64,000 nucleotides of DNA, from contig NZ_JACLQU010000002.1 in the NCBI RefSeq assembly GCF_016648855.1, positions 145,610 to 209,609 on the forward strand, written 5' to 3'. The translations under genes and the position numbers were made by a program. This stretch comes from Streptococcus parasanguinis (lineage in GTDB: Bacteria; Bacillota; Bacilli; Lactobacillales; Streptococcaceae). Of the stretch, positions 26,434 through 35,602 are shown in pieces (position 1 is the first letter of the stretch; each line of letters begins with the position of its first letter). The notes below the pieces were generated by a model. The model was not told the origin of the DNA, made no database searches, and worked only from the letters and a program-made list of their open reading frames with translations.

Positions 26434-27120
26434 ATGACACTTTGGGACTTATTTTTCACCAGTCAACCAACGGCCCCTCCTCAATTAGGAGTCTGGTATT
26501 TCTTATTGCCGACTTCATTGGTAGTAGTGGGAGTTCTGTCCATTCGATTTGCTCACTCTAAAGCCTACCAAAACTTTTGGTATTGGGGGCAGTTGATCCA
26601 GTTGCTCATTATCAATGCTTGGTATCTAGCAGCTCGCTTGCCTTTTTCAGAGAGTCTTCCTTTCTATCATAGCCGGATGGCCATGTGGATTATCCTTTTG
26701 GCCCCCAAGGGAAGCTTCAAGCAATATTTTGCCCTCGTGGGAGTCTTTGGCTCCATTATGGCCTTGCTTCATCCCGTCTTTTATCCCTACCCTTTTCCTC
26801 ACGTATCCTCGATCAACAATGTCTTTGGTCACTGGGCTCTCTTGGCCAACTGTTTGATCTATCTGGTTCAATCCTACCAGGTGGAAGAGGGGGCTGTTTG
26901 GAAAATCTGTCAGATGACTGTTGGGGTCAATGCCATTATTCAGCTTGCTAATCTCGCAACAGGTGGAAACTACGGCTTTATGCGTTGCCCACCTGTGATC
27001 GGTGACCATGGCCTTGTGCTCAACTATTTGATCGTGACAGTTCTCATGACGGGGACACTGATTTTTATCAATACGATTGTTCAGTACAGTAAGAAAAGAA
27101 GAATACCTAAATCTGTTTAA
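26434..27120 (+). CDS. YwaF/TIGR02206-type membrane protein, paralogue 2
   Basis: A 228-residue protein, clearly similar to the preceding one along its whole length (MTLWDLFFTSQPTAPPQLGVWYF versus MTLWDLLFTNQKSAPPEFGLWYF). LPFYHSRMAMWIILLAP has Ser where the others have Cys, and GNYGFMRCPPVIGDHG is kept. The start is 25 nt after the previous stop with AAGGGAAAG. Divergence between copies suggests an old duplication rather than recent amplification. Confidence 0.8.
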   Translation: MTLWDLFFTSQPTAPPQLGVWYFLLPTSLVVVGVLSIRFAHSKAYQNFWYWGQLIQLLIINAWYLAARLPFSESLPFYHSRMAMWIILLAPKGSFKQYFALVGVFGSIMALLHPVFYPYPFPHVSSINNVFGHWALLANCLIYLVQSYQVEEGAVWKICQMTVGVNAIIQLANLATGGNYGFMRCPPVIGDHGLVLNYLIVTVLMTGTLIFINTIVQYSKKRRIPKSV

Positions 27121-27133
27121 ATAAGGAGATTTT

Positions 27134-27814
27134 ATGCATCATTTTTTCACTACAGAATCAACAGCACCACCAGCAATCTCAGCACTTTGGTATAGTGTGA
27201 TGGTCTTGTTCGTTGTGACAGCGATTATGATGTCACTTCGCTATTATCAGAATGAGCAATTTCGTAAATGCTTTCAATACTTACAAGGCTTCCAGTTAAT
27301 TTGCTTGTATCTGTGGTATTTTGCCTACCACATTCCTTGGTCCAATAGCTTACCATTTTATCATTGCCGCTTGGCCATGTTTGCGGTCTTGTTTTTACCA
27401 GACCGATGGAAAAGCAAACAGTTCTTTGCCTTGATGGGAGTGAGTGGAGCCATCTTTGCTTTGGGCTATCCAGTCTTTGATCCCTACACTTTCCCTCATA
27501 TTACGAGTTTTTCTTTCCTCCTCGGACATTACTGTCTCCTCATCAATTCCTTGATTTATCTCTTGAGATGGTATGATCGAAACCTCTTAAAAAATAGTCA
27601 GATTGTTCTCTATACCTTTGCCTTAGATTTATTCCTGGTTGGAGTCAATCAATTGACGGGAGGAAATTACGGCTTGATGGCCCGCCCTCCGATTATGAGA
27701 GGGGATAAGGTGTGGCTCAACTATCTGGTTGTATCCAGTATTTTAGCCCTTGCTTTATTACTCTTTAATCAGTTCTTCAGTCGCAGAAGTGAGCGGGTGA
27801 AAGTGAGAAAATAA
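27134..27814 (+). CDS. YwaF/TIGR02206-type membrane protein, paralogue 3
   Basis: The most diverged of the three (226 residues), keeping LPFYHCRLAMFAVLFLP, YPVFDPYTFPH and GNYGLMARPPIMRGD. It begins 13 nt after the second copy with AAGGAG, so all three are one operon. A weak GGTTG/CAACC hairpin with a short T-run follows. Confidence 0.8.
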   Translation: MHHFFTTESTAPPAISALWYSVMVLFVVTAIMMSLRYYQNEQFRKCFQYLQGFQLICLYLWYFAYHIPWSNSLPFYHCRLAMFAVLFLPDRWKSKQFFALMGVSGAIFALGYPVFDPYTFPHITSFSFLLGHYCLLINSLIYLLRWYDRNLLKNSQIVLYTFALDLFLVGVNQLTGGNYGLMARPPIMRGDKVWLNYLVVSSILALALLLFNQFFSRRSERVKVRK

Positions 27815-27872
27815 CCAGTATAAAGGTTGGGGCATCTCTGTCTCAACCCTGTTTTATATCAAAGGAGAATAT

Positions 27873-29798
27873 ATGAAGCGTTTCTTGCTAATGATTTCCC
27901 TCATTTGGAGTTTGGTTTGTACAATCACGATCGCACATGCAGATGATGAAGTTCGCTATTCGATTGAATCCTATGTAGGACACCTCCAATTGCAGGAAGA
28001 TAGCCAAGCAACATTTACACAAGAGATTACCTATCAGTTTCAGACAGGCTATCATGGTCAATATGTAACCCTAGGAAGCGCAGATCCTCTTCCAAAAGGG
28101 TTTAAGATTCATCGTCATCCTGAGGTGGAAGCCTATGTGGATGGGGAAAAACGTGAGATTCGTGTAGAGGAGACAGACCTGGAAGATGGTCGGCAATTAA
28201 AAATATACAATGCCCGTATCGTCGGAGGAACGGTCAAGATCAAAGTAAAATGGAAGATTGATCATCTCTTGACTTTCTACAAGGATATTGCAGAACTGAA
28301 TTGGTTTCCTATTTCAGATGGAGATGAGAAAGTCGCGAAATTAGATTTTTATGTAGATGGCTTGGATGCCAAGCAGGGAAAACTGTATGCCCATACTGGT
28401 TACTTTAATCCACCAGCCCAAGTCGAACGGACTGCAACTGGTTATCATATTTGGACAAAGGATTTTCCAAAAAATGGAAAGCTCGAACTACATGCCTATT
28501 GGCCAATGACAGATGCCTTACGACAGTCCCAATCGAGTCATATTCAAAAAGAAAATAGAAAAGATGCATTTCTCAAAAAAGAAAAATCCATTGAACAAAA
28601 AACATTCTTTTATCGGACCCTTCTACTCAAGGTCGTTCCAATTGTATCTGTTCTTTTATTTATCCTAGCTTTCATTCCATGGATCCGGTATTTTATCAGT
28701 ACCAGAACTCGTCGAATTTCAAAAGGAGTACGATTATACGAACCACCACAGAATTTACCTCCTCTTGTCCTAGCTAAGGCACTGTATCAACTTGATTTTG
28801 AACGGATGGTGATGTCTAGAGAGAAGGGGCAACTAAAATTTAATCATCTCATCCAGGCAACCATGTTAGATCTTATTGATCGAGGAAATCTTCGGTTGAC
28901 TAGGGATGAAAATGGGGAAACCTTGACCTGTCTCCATTATGAAGGCTTGGCTGATTTTGAATTAAAGTTTATTGAAATGATTTTTGATCAAGAATCTAAA
29001 ATCAATATCCGTGAGGTATTCTCAAAGTATAAAATTGATAAAGTAGCCCTAAAAAAAGACTTTCGAGCTGCTAAATCAGACACGCAACGAGACCGTATTC
29101 GAAAGATCGGAAATGAAGTTCAATCCCTTTTAAAAAAGGATGCCCAGCAATTGTCAAAAGGTGTAGAAAAGGAAATTGCAAAATTAGGATTGCCCTCTTA
29201 TTTTAGAGACTTAACTGAAAAAGAAGAAGCTTTTTCAAAAACAGGTTGCGCCCTACATTTCTGGCTCTTACTGATCTTATTTGTGAGCATGTGTTTCTTA
29301 TCTCTCGGATTTGGATCACACCTATCTTCCTTCTATTTTTGGATCATTTTTCTTTTGGTTTTGTTCTTCATTCCATTTTATATTCTTGTGAAAATTCGCG
29401 AAGAACATCTCCAATCCTTAGAGAACTTGGATGCACAATTTGAATGGATGGCCTTTCGAAATATGATCGAAAGTATTCCAAATTTCAACCAAGCGGAACT
29501 GGAGAGTGTTGTTCTATGGAATCGTATCCTAGTCTATGCAACTATGTATGGTCAAGCTAAAAAAGTGAGTCAGGTACTCAAAAATCATCAGATTTCCTTA
29601 CCATATGAGGATTGGGATGCTGTTGTTTGGATAACGACCTCTTCAAATTCCTTCCTAGACGGCTCTACCTTAATGAGTTATGCAGATGATTCCTATAGCG
29701 TTTCAAGCTTCTCTACTAACTCCTCAGATGGCAGTGGCGGCTTTGACGGCGGTGGCTTTTCTGATGGTGGCGGTGGCGGAGGATTTGGAGCCTTCTAA
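27873..29798 (+). CDS. DUF2207 membrane protein with Gly-rich tail
   Basis: A 641-residue protein. A signal peptide (residues 1-22, ending AHAD) precedes an extracellular DUF2207 domain (YSIESYVGHLQLQEDSQATFTQEITYQF), a membrane segment near 250-272, a cytoplasmic region, two further membrane segments near 466-508, and a C-terminal Ser/Gly-rich tail ending GGGGGGFGAF. Such proteins are common in Firmicutes and lack a firm function. It stands alone between a weak and a strong terminator. Confidence 0.83.
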   Translation: MKRFLLMISLIWSLVCTITIAHADDEVRYSIESYVGHLQLQEDSQATFTQEITYQFQTGYHGQYVTLGSADPLPKGFKIHRHPEVEAYVDGEKREIRVEETDLEDGRQLKIYNARIVGGTVKIKVKWKIDHLLTFYKDIAELNWFPISDGDEKVAKLDFYVDGLDAKQGKLYAHTGYFNPPAQVERTATGYHIWTKDFPKNGKLELHAYWPMTDALRQSQSSHIQKENRKDAFLKKEKSIEQKTFFYRTLLLKVVPIVSVLLFILAFIPWIRYFISTRTRRISKGVRLYEPPQNLPPLVLAKALYQLDFERMVMSREKGQLKFNHLIQATMLDLIDRGNLRLTRDENGETLTCLHYEGLADFELKFIEMIFDQESKINIREVFSKYKIDKVALKKDFRAAKSDTQRDRIRKIGNEVQSLLKKDAQQLSKGVEKEIAKLGLPSYFRDLTEKEEAFSKTGCALHFWLLLILFVSMCFLSLGFGSHLSSFYFWIIFLLVLFFIPFYILVKIREEHLQSLENLDAQFEWMAFRNMIESIPNFNQAELESVVLWNRILVYATMYGQAKKVSQVLKNHQISLPYEDWDAVVWITTSSNSFLDGSTLMSYADDSYSVSSFSTNSSDGSGGFDGGGFSDGGGGGGFGAF

Positions 29799-29811
29799 CA
29801 GTCATGATAAG

Positions 29812-29843
29812 AAGACTAGAATCGACGGATTTTAGTCTTTCTT
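29812..29843 (+). terminator. Terminator after DUF2207 gene
   Basis: AAGACTAGAAT pairs with ATTTTAGTCTT, followed by TCTTTTT. Confidence 0.8.
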
Positions 29844-29867
29844 TTTGCTCTCAAAGAAGAATCATCG

Positions 29868-29896
29868 TTGAAAAAAGTGCCTATTTTCGCTATAAT
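29868..29896 (+). promoter_or_regulatory. Promoter of prfC
   Basis: TTGAAA, a 17-nt spacer and TATAAT. The predicted leader is about 80 nt. Confidence 0.8.
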
Positions 29897-29914
29897 AGGA
29901 CAGATAGAGAAATT

Positions 29915-29947
29915 GAGGAGAAATCCGATGTAGAGATGAATTTGTAA
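29915..29947 (+). promoter_or_regulatory. Start-stop unit and mini-ORF in the prfC leader
   Basis: GAGGAG (29915-29920) is followed 7 nt later by ATG immediately followed by TAG (29928-29933), so a ribosome initiating there would terminate at once at a UAG. A second mini-ORF, ATG AAT TTG TAA, covers 29936-29947. The prfC ATG itself has only a weak AGGA. A role in sensing termination efficiency is a hypothesis. Confidence 0.5.
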
Positions 29948-29983
29948 ATTTATCAAAAAATAAGAAGAGAAAGAATTAGGAAT

Positions 29984-31531
29984 ATGAACGTACAAGAAGA
30001 AATCAAAAAACGCCGTACCTTTGCCATCATCTCCCACCCGGATGCTGGTAAAACGACGATTACTGAGCAATTGCTTTACTTTGGAGGAGAGATTCGGGAA
30101 GCCGGTACTGTCAAAGGGAAGAAAACAGGAAACTTCGCTAAATCCGACTGGATGGATATCGAGAAGCAACGTGGGATTTCGGTAACCTCATCTGTCATGC
30201 AGTTTGACTACGATGGCAAACGGGTTAATATCCTAGATACCCCAGGGCACGAGGACTTCTCAGAAGATACTTACCGGACCTTGATGGCGGTGGATGCGGC
30301 GGTTATGGTCGTAGACTCTGCCAAGGGTATCGAGGCCCAAACCAAGAAATTATTTGAAGTTGTCAAACACCGTGGCATTCCAGTCTTCACCTTTATGAAC
30401 AAGCTGGACCGTGATGGACGTGAGCCACTGGACCTCCTGCAAGAATTGGAAGAAGTCTTGGGAATCGCAAGTTACCCAATGAACTGGCCGATCGGGATGG
30501 GGAAAGCCTTTGAGGGGCTTTACGACCTCTATAATCAACGCTTGGAACTCTACAAAGGGGATGAACGCTTTGCGAGTCTTGAAGATGGAGACAAGCTCTT
30601 TGCTAACAATCCATTCTATGAACAAGTGAAAGACGATATCGAACTTTTGCAAGAAGCTGGAAATGAATTCTCAGAAGAAGCCATCCTTGCGGGTGAATTA
30701 ACACCAGTCTTCTTCGGATCCGCTTTGACCAACTTTGGAGTACAGACTTTCTTGGAGACTTTCCTCAAGTTTGCTCCAGAACCACATGGCCACAAGAAGA
30801 CCGATGGAGAAATGGTCGATCCTTATGACAAGGATTTCTCAGGCTTTGTCTTTAAAATCCAAGCAAACATGGATCCTCGTCACCGTGACCGGATTGCCTT
30901 TGTGCGGATCGTATCGGGTGAATTTGAGCGTGGGATGAGTGTCAACTTGCCTCGTACTGGTAAGGGCGCTAAGCTATCAAATGTCACCCAGTTTATGGCC
31001 GAAAGCCGTGAGAATGTCAGCAATGCCGTAGCAGGAGACATCATCGGGGTCTACGATACAGGGACTTATCAGGTTGGAGATACGCTGACAGTTGGTAAAA
31101 ACAAGTTCGAATTTGAACCACTGCCAACCTTTACGCCTGAAATTTTCATGAAGGTATCTGCCAAGAACGTCATGAAGCAAAAATCCTTCCACAAAGGGAT
31201 TGAGCAATTGGTGCAAGAAGGAGCCATCCAGCTTTATACCAACTACCAAACAGGTGAATACATGTTGGGTGCTGTCGGGCAACTTCAGTTTGAAGTCTTT
31301 AAACACCGCATGGAAAATGAATACAATGCCGAAGTGGTCATGAGCCCAATGGGTAAAAAGACTGTTCGCTGGATCAAACCAGAAGACTTAGATGAGCGCA
31401 TGTCTTCAAGCCGAAATATCTTGGCCAAGGATCGCTTTGACCAGCCAGTCTTCCTCTTTGAAAATGACTTTGCCCTCCGTTGGTTTGCGGACAAGTATCC
31501 TGACGTTGAGTTGGAAGAAAAGATGGGATAA
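29984..31531 (+). CDS. prfC: Peptide chain release factor 3
   Basis: A 515-residue translational GTPase. G1 is SHPDAGKTT, switch [18 protein letters not shown], and G4 NKLDRD; the C-terminal part has the RF3 sequence [25 protein letters not shown]3-GTP releases RF1 and RF2 from ribosomes after peptide release. It has its own promoter and a leader carrying an AUG-UAG start-stop unit. The ribosome site is weak for such a gene. Confidence 0.96.
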   Translation: MNVQEEIKKRRTFAIISHPDAGKTTITEQLLYFGGEIREAGTVKGKKTGNFAKSDWMDIEKQRGISVTSSVMQFDYDGKRVNILDTPGHEDFSEDTYRTLMAVDAAVMVVDSAKGIEAQTKKLFEVVKHRGIPVFTFMNKLDRDGREPLDLLQELEEVLGIASYPMNWPIGMGKAFEGLYDLYNQRLELYKGDERFASLEDGDKLFANNPFYEQVKDDIELLQEAGNEFSEEAILAGELTPVFFGSALTNFGVQTFLETFLKFAPEPHGHKKTDGEMVDPYDKDFSGFVFKIQANMDPRHRDRIAFVRIVSGEFERGMSVNLPRTGKGAKLSNVTQFMAESRENVSNAVAGDIIGVYDTGTYQVGDTLTVGKNKFEFEPLPTFTPEIFMKVSAKNVMKQKSFHKGIEQLVQEGAIQLYTNYQTGEYMLGAVGQLQFEVFKHRMENEYNAEVVMSPMGKKTVRWIKPEDLDERMSSSRNILAKDRFDQPVFLFENDFALRWFADKYPDVELEEKMG

Positions 31532-31610
31532 GGAACGTTTTCAAAACCGATCCATAACAATAGAATAAGAAGACGAAAATCTACCCGTTTTCGCTTATAA
31601 AGGAGAAACT

Positions 31611-31991
31611 ATGGGATTACTAAGTGGTTTGATGGGCAATGCCTCTCAAAAGAATGTTGATAAAGTAGAAAGAGATCTGGAAGATATCTTGGTGCCGGGA
31701 GAGCAAGTCACACTTGCTTTTAGCTTGATTCGTGATTTAATCGTCTTTACAGAGTTTCGTTTGATCTTGGTGGATAAGCAAGGAGTAACAGGAAAGAAAA
31801 CTTCCTACAAATCCCTTCCTTATCGCTCCATCTCTCGATTTTCAGTAGAAACTTCCGGTCATTTTGATTTGGATGCTGAATTAAAAATCTGGGTTTCTTC
31901 TGCAGTCGAGCCTTCAGAAGTTTTACAATTCAAGAGTGACAACAGCGTCATTGAAATTCAGCAAGCATTAGCCAGTGCGGTCTTTAAATAA
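31611..31991 (+). CDS. Bacterial PH-domain protein
   Basis: A 126-residue single-domain protein of the bPH type: an N-terminal helix, LVPGEQVTLAFSLIRDLIVFTEFRLILVDKQGVTGKKTSYKSLPYRSISRFSVE strands (in several pieces) and a C-terminal helix. No membrane segment is present. Function is unknown; relatives often occur in Firmicutes as solitary cytosolic PH domains. A good AAAGGAG precedes the ATG. Confidence 0.82.
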   Translation: MGLLSGLMGNASQKNVDKVERDLEDILVPGEQVTLAFSLIRDLIVFTEFRLILVDKQGVTGKKTSYKSLPYRSISRFSVETSGHFDLDAELKIWVSSAVEPSEVLQFKSDNSVIEIQQALASAVFK

Positions 31992-32032
31992 AAAAATTAT
32001 TTTGATAGAGAACAGTTGAGAAAGGAGACGGA

Positions 32033-32941
32033 ATGTTTATCGATAAACAATTGGGTCAAGATCGGAAATGGATCAATATCGACTCGGATTTGATTGCTGA
32101 AAATTCATATCTTTATAAAAAATACGATATTGACAAAGAAACCATTGAGTACGCGATGGATAAGAACGAACGTGCCCATATGGATTACAATCGAGAAAAC
32201 GGAACGATCACCTTTATCTACAATGTATTGGATTTAGAAAAGGACAAGGAATACTACGAAACCATCCCCATGACCTTTATCGTTCAAGATACGCGACTCG
32301 TGACCATCAGTAATCAGGACAATGCCTATATCATTGAACAAATGGTTCGCTATTTGGAAAGCCATGGGGAGCTGTCGATCTATAAGTTGCTTTTTGCAGG
32401 TCTTGAAATGATCAGTAATGCTTATTATCCGATTATTGATCGCTTAGATAAGCACAAGGATGAACTCAATCGTTTGCTTCGAAAGACAACGACGACCAAG
32501 AATCTTTATGCCCTGTCTGACCTTGAGACCGGTATGGTGTATCTGGTCGCGGCAGCCAAGCAAAATCGGATGTTGCTAGAACATATCAAAGCACATGCCA
32601 TTTATCGCAGGATGAATGATGTTGAAAAAGAGCAGTTTGATGATGCCATGATCGAAGCGCGTCAGTTGGTTTCGATGACTGAGTTAATTTCCAATGTCTT
32701 GCAACAGTTGTCAGGATCTTACAACAATATCCTAAACAACAACTTGAATGACAACTTGACCACCCTAACCATCTTTGAAGCCTTGTTGGCGGTCTTAGCC
32801 GTTATCACCGGTTTCTTTGGGATGAATATCCCTCTTCCGATGACAGAGGATCCCAATGCTTGGATCTATGTATCCCTATGTAGCTTTATATTGTGGCTCA
32901 TTTTAGCAAAAGTTATGCGGTGGATTGTGAAAAAAAGATAA
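32033..32941 (+). CDS. CorA-family magnesium transporter
   Basis: A 302-residue CorA-type channel: a long soluble N-terminal domain, the helix leading to the membrane (MTELISNVLQQLSGSYNNILNNNLND), and two C-terminal membrane segments. The selectivity motif GMN is at the end of the first (FFGMNIPLPM), as required for Mg2+ passage. It probably imports Mg2+ (possibly Co2+ or Ni2+). AAAGGAG supports the start. Confidence 0.92.
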   Translation: MFIDKQLGQDRKWINIDSDLIAENSYLYKKYDIDKETIEYAMDKNERAHMDYNRENGTITFIYNVLDLEKDKEYYETIPMTFIVQDTRLVTISNQDNAYIIEQMVRYLESHGELSIYKLLFAGLEMISNAYYPIIDRLDKHKDELNRLLRKTTTTKNLYALSDLETGMVYLVAAAKQNRMLLEHIKAHAIYRRMNDVEKEQFDDAMIEARQLVSMTELISNVLQQLSGSYNNILNNNLNDNLTTLTIFEALLAVLAVITGFFGMNIPLPMTEDPNAWIYVSLCSFILWLILAKVMRWIVKKR

Positions 32942-32944
32942 AAA

Positions 32945-32972
32945 AAGAGGCTTGGAGAAATCCGAGCCTCTT
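32945..32972 (-). terminator. Hairpin after corA-like gene, U-tract on the minus side
   Basis: AAGAGGCTTGGA pairs with TCCGAGCCTCTT around GAAA. The A-run is on the left, so a U-tract would appear only in a minus-strand transcript. It may still stop the corA transcript weakly. Confidence 0.5.
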
Positions 32973-33418
32973 CGTATCTAGAATAATCTGAGAAATAGGA
33001 ACCATCTAGACACCTGCCCTCCTCTCCAAAGAAGGGGCAGTGTGAATAGTTCATCGACTGTACAAAATCTTCTTGGAAATAGTAGGAGTAGATTTAATAG
33101 TACTGAGTGGTTCTAAATAAATCAGAACTTAGAATAAACCGTTGAATCAGATAAAATGATCCTATTTCTTTATACAGAAATATTTTAGATACTACCTGTA
33201 TTATACATATTTATTTGTAAAAACGCAAGATAAGAGTTACCAAAAAATAAAAGTTTTTCCGAAGTTTTTATACTCCTATGATGAAGTATATTAGATGGTC
33301 GCAAGAAGAAAAGCAGTCCTGGCTTGGCTTTGCGTCACTTTTATGATTTCGAGCTATCAAGGATGTTTTCCTAAAAAATAAAATTATTCTCCTTTGACTA
33401 TCATTTGCCTCTTCATTG
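32973..33418. other. Non-coding stretch of 446 bp
   Basis: No supported gene. It is AT-rich and holds a CTGCCC/GGGCAG inverted repeat (33014-33040) and a possible 28-codon ORF (33295-33381) with a signal-peptide-like sequence but no ribosome site. Confidence 0.5.
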
Positions 33419-33427
33419 TGTTATACT
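33419..33427 (+). promoter_or_regulatory. Extended -10 promoter of the cshA leader RNA
   Basis: TGT plus TATACT. Predicted transcription start is near 33434, about 310 nt before cshA. Confidence 0.55.
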
Positions 33428-33431
33428 AGAT

Positions 33432-33730
33432 AAGTTGCAAACTTGTATGAGAGAAATGGTGGGGAGGCAGAACAGATGGAAGGATTCTGTTCGAAAGAAG
33501 ACTCCCGCAAAAAGGATCTTGTTGCCTGTTTGTTTGAAAAACAATCCCAGTCAGCAACATCCGTTAGGACGCAAAACATTTTTCTCTAAAGAAAATGTAG
33601 TCCATAACAGACGGACTAAGTTTTTCTTTAGATGAGTCTTGCGACAGGTAACCAGGAAGGCGACTTCCTATGCAATCAGTGCGTTTTCGCATTGAAAGAA
33701 GTGTGATAAAGTGGCTTCGCACCACTTTTT
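33432..33730 (+). ncRNA. Structured leader or small RNA upstream of cshA
   Basis: Many helices can be read: AAGTT/AACTT (33432-33444); AACAGA/TCTGTT (33471-33491) inside GGGAG/CTCCC; TGTTGC/GCAACA (33520-33559); an 11-bp perfect stem TCTAAAGAAAA/TTTTCTTTAGA (33585-33595 with 33622-33632) enclosing TAGTCC/GGACTA; AGGAAG-GCGA-CTTCCT (33654-33669, GNRA loop); CAGTGCG-TTTT-CGCATTG (33677-33694); and a final AAAGTGG/CCACTTT stem with T-run (33708-33730). It is not RNase P RNA, tmRNA or 6S RNA by the motifs I know. It is either a sRNA or a terminator-controlled leader. Confidence 0.6.
33708..33730 (+). terminator. Terminator at the end of the cshA leader
   Basis: AAAGTGG pairs with CCACTTT, then T; the cshA start is only 15 nt further. 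This is the expected place for an attenuator. Confidence 0.7.
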
Positions 33731-33745
33731 AGAAAGAAGAAAGAA

Positions 33746-35317
33746 TTGAAATTCAATGAATTTAACTTATCTGCTGAATTATTAGCAGAAATCGAAAAAG
33801 CTGGCTTTGTAGAAGCAAGCCCGATCCAAGAACAAACCATTCCTTTGGCTCTTGAAGGAAAAGATGTCATCGGTCAAGCGCAAACAGGGACTGGTAAAAC
33901 AGCTGCTTTCGGTCTTCCAACGTTGGAGAAGATTGATGTCGATAACACAGTGATCCAAGCCCTTGTCATTGCCCCAACGCGTGAATTGGCCGTTCAAAGT
34001 CAGGAAGAATTGTTCCGCTTTGGACGCAGTAAGGGTGTCAAGGTTCGCTCTGTCTATGGTGGATCAAGCATTGAAAAGCAAATTAAAGCTTTGAAGTCAG
34101 GTGCTCACATCGTTGTGGGAACACCTGGACGCTTGCTAGATTTGATCAAGCGCAAGGCCTTGAAGCTCGATCATATTGAAACCTTGATCCTGGATGAAGC
34201 AGATGAAATGCTCAACATGGGCTTCTTGGAAGATATCGAAGCCATCATTAGCCGTGTTCCAGAAACACGCCAAACTCTTCTCTTTTCAGCAACGATGCCA
34301 GAAGCCATCAAACGCATCGGTGTGCAGTTTATGAAAGAGCCAGAACACGTTAAGATTGCGGCCAAAGAATTGACCACCGATTTGGTCGATCAATACTATA
34401 TCCGTGTCAAAGAGGGCGAAAAGTTTGATACCATGACCCGCTTGATGGATGTCGAGCAACCGGAGCTTGCCATTGTCTTTGGTCGGACTAAACGCCGGGT
34501 CGATGAATTGACTCGTGGCTTGAAGATTCGTGGTTTCCGTGCAGAAGGAATTCACGGAGATTTGGATCAAAACAAGCGTCTTCGAGTCCTTCGTGACTTT
34601 AAAAATGGGAACTTGGACGTCTTGGTAGCAACAGACGTTGCGGCACGTGGCTTGGATATTTCAGGTGTGACCCATGTCTACAACTACGATATTCCACAAG
34701 ATCCAGAAAGCTATGTTCACCGGATCGGACGGACAGGTCGTGCTGGGAAAACAGGTCAATCCATTACCTTTGTATCGCCAAATGAAATGGGCTATTTGCA
34801 AATCATTGAGAACTTGACCAAAAAGCGGATGAAGGGAATGAAACCTGCAACAGCAGAAGAAGCCTTCCAAGCGAAAAAACAAGTAGCGCTGAAGAAAATT
34901 GAGCGAGACTTTGAAGATGAAAAAATCCGGACCAACTTTGAGAAGTTTGGCAAGGATGCTCGCAAATTGGCTGCAGAATTCACTCCTGAAGAATTGGCTA
35001 TGTATATTTTGAGCTTGACCGTTCAAGATCCAGACAGCCTTCCAGAAGTTGAAATTGCGCGTGAAAAACCATTGCCATTTAAACCATCCGGTGGTGGCTT
35101 TGGTGGGAAAGGCAAAGGGGGCCGTGGAAATGGTCGTCGTGGAGACCAACGCCGTGATCGAAATCGCAGAGATGACCGTGAAGGTGGACGCCGTGATTTC
35201 AAACGCAAGTCAAATAAAAATAGCCGAGACTTTGAGGGCAAAGGTAATAAACGTCCTCATCGCACTTCCAATGAAAAGAAAAATGGCTTTGTCATCCGCA
35301 ACAAAGGGGATAAATAA
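33746..35317 (+). CDS. cshA: DEAD-box RNA helicase
   Basis: A 523-residue helicase starting at TTG. Motifs in order: Q motif ([10 protein letters not shown]), [41 protein letters not shown]. The C-terminal 80 residues are Gly/Arg/Lys-rich ([22 protein letters not shown]), typical of CshA-type helicases that act in ribosome assembly and RNA decay. It is preceded by a long structured leader and a weak Shine-Dalgarno (GAAAG), consistent with leader-based control, perhaps in cold. Confidence 0.94.
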   Translation: MKFNEFNLSAELLAEIEKAGFVEASPIQEQTIPLALEGKDVIGQAQTGTGKTAAFGLPTLEKIDVDNTVIQALVIAPTRELAVQSQEELFRFGRSKGVKVRSVYGGSSIEKQIKALKSGAHIVVGTPGRLLDLIKRKALKLDHIETLILDEADEMLNMGFLEDIEAIISRVPETRQTLLFSATMPEAIKRIGVQFMKEPEHVKIAAKELTTDLVDQYYIRVKEGEKFDTMTRLMDVEQPELAIVFGRTKRRVDELTRGLKIRGFRAEGIHGDLDQNKRLRVLRDFKNGNLDVLVATDVAARGLDISGVTHVYNYDIPQDPESYVHRIGRTGRAGKTGQSITFVSPNEMGYLQIIENLTKKRMKGMKPATAEEAFQAKKQVALKKIERDFEDEKIRTNFEKFGKDARKLAAEFTPEELAMYILSLTVQDPDSLPEVEIAREKPLPFKPSGGGFGGKGKGGRGNGRRGDQRRDRNRRDDREGGRRDFKRKSNKNSRDFEGKGNKRPHRTSNEKKNGFVIRNKGDK

Positions 35318-35326
35318 GTCCGAAGG

Positions 35327-35353
35327 AACGGTCTAGCAATAGGCCGTTTTTTT
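35327..35353 (+). terminator. Terminator after cshA
   Basis: AACGGTCTA pairs with TAGGCCGTT, then seven T. Confidence 0.88.
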
Positions 35354-35369
35354 ATATGAACATTAAAAA

Positions 35370-35400
35370 TACAAGGGTTAACTAGCTGTTAACCCTTGTA
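35370..35400. other. Perfect 13-bp hairpin before the small ORF
   Basis: TACAAGGGTTAAC and GTTAACCCTTGTA flank a 5-nt loop. No T-run follows. It ends 7 nt before the AAGGAG of the small ORF and may control it or stabilise its mRNA. Confidence 0.6.
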
Positions 35401-35419
35401 TATTTATAAGGAGACCTAA

Positions 35420-35578
35420 ATGATAACTGACTCTTTTAGAAAAATGTATCATGATAAGGAGCATCCAAAAAAGTCAGACAACAGAAAGAATGAATTCCTA
35501 AAATGGAATATTTCTGTTAACATATTAAGTCTACAATTATTTCTAAGTCTTGTCAAGAATTTTTTCTTATTTTTTTAA
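35420..35578 (+). CDS. Candidate 52-residue small protein
   Basis: AAGGAG lies 6 nt before ATG 35420 and the frame stays open for 52 codons to TAA. The product has a polar, Lys-rich N-terminal half (MITDSFRKMYHDKEHPKKSD) and a strongly hydrophobic C-terminal half (NILSLQLFLSLVKNFFLFF), so it could insert in the membrane. No homologue is recognised. The region is very AT-rich, so a chance ORF is possible, but the ribosome site is among the best in the window. Confidence 0.45.
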   Translation: MITDSFRKMYHDKEHPKKSDNRKNEFLKWNISVNILSLQLFLSLVKNFFLFF

Positions 35579-35602
35579 AATTTTTGACTAGAAAAATAAA
35601 AA

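Noticed and set aside
33405..33635. 76-codon ORF inside the cshA leader
   Set aside because: It has no ribosome site, a biased and unlikely composition, and is explained by the strongly structured leader RNA.
33432..33730. RNase P RNA, tmRNA or 6S RNA
   Set aside because: The conserved GAGGAAAGTCC and ACAGAA regions of RNase P RNA, the tRNA-like ends of tmRNA and the single long rod of 6S RNA are all missing.
35023..35336. ORFs on both strands over the 3' end of cshA
   Set aside because: They mirror the repetitive Gly/Arg/Lys codons of the helicase tail and have no independent support.
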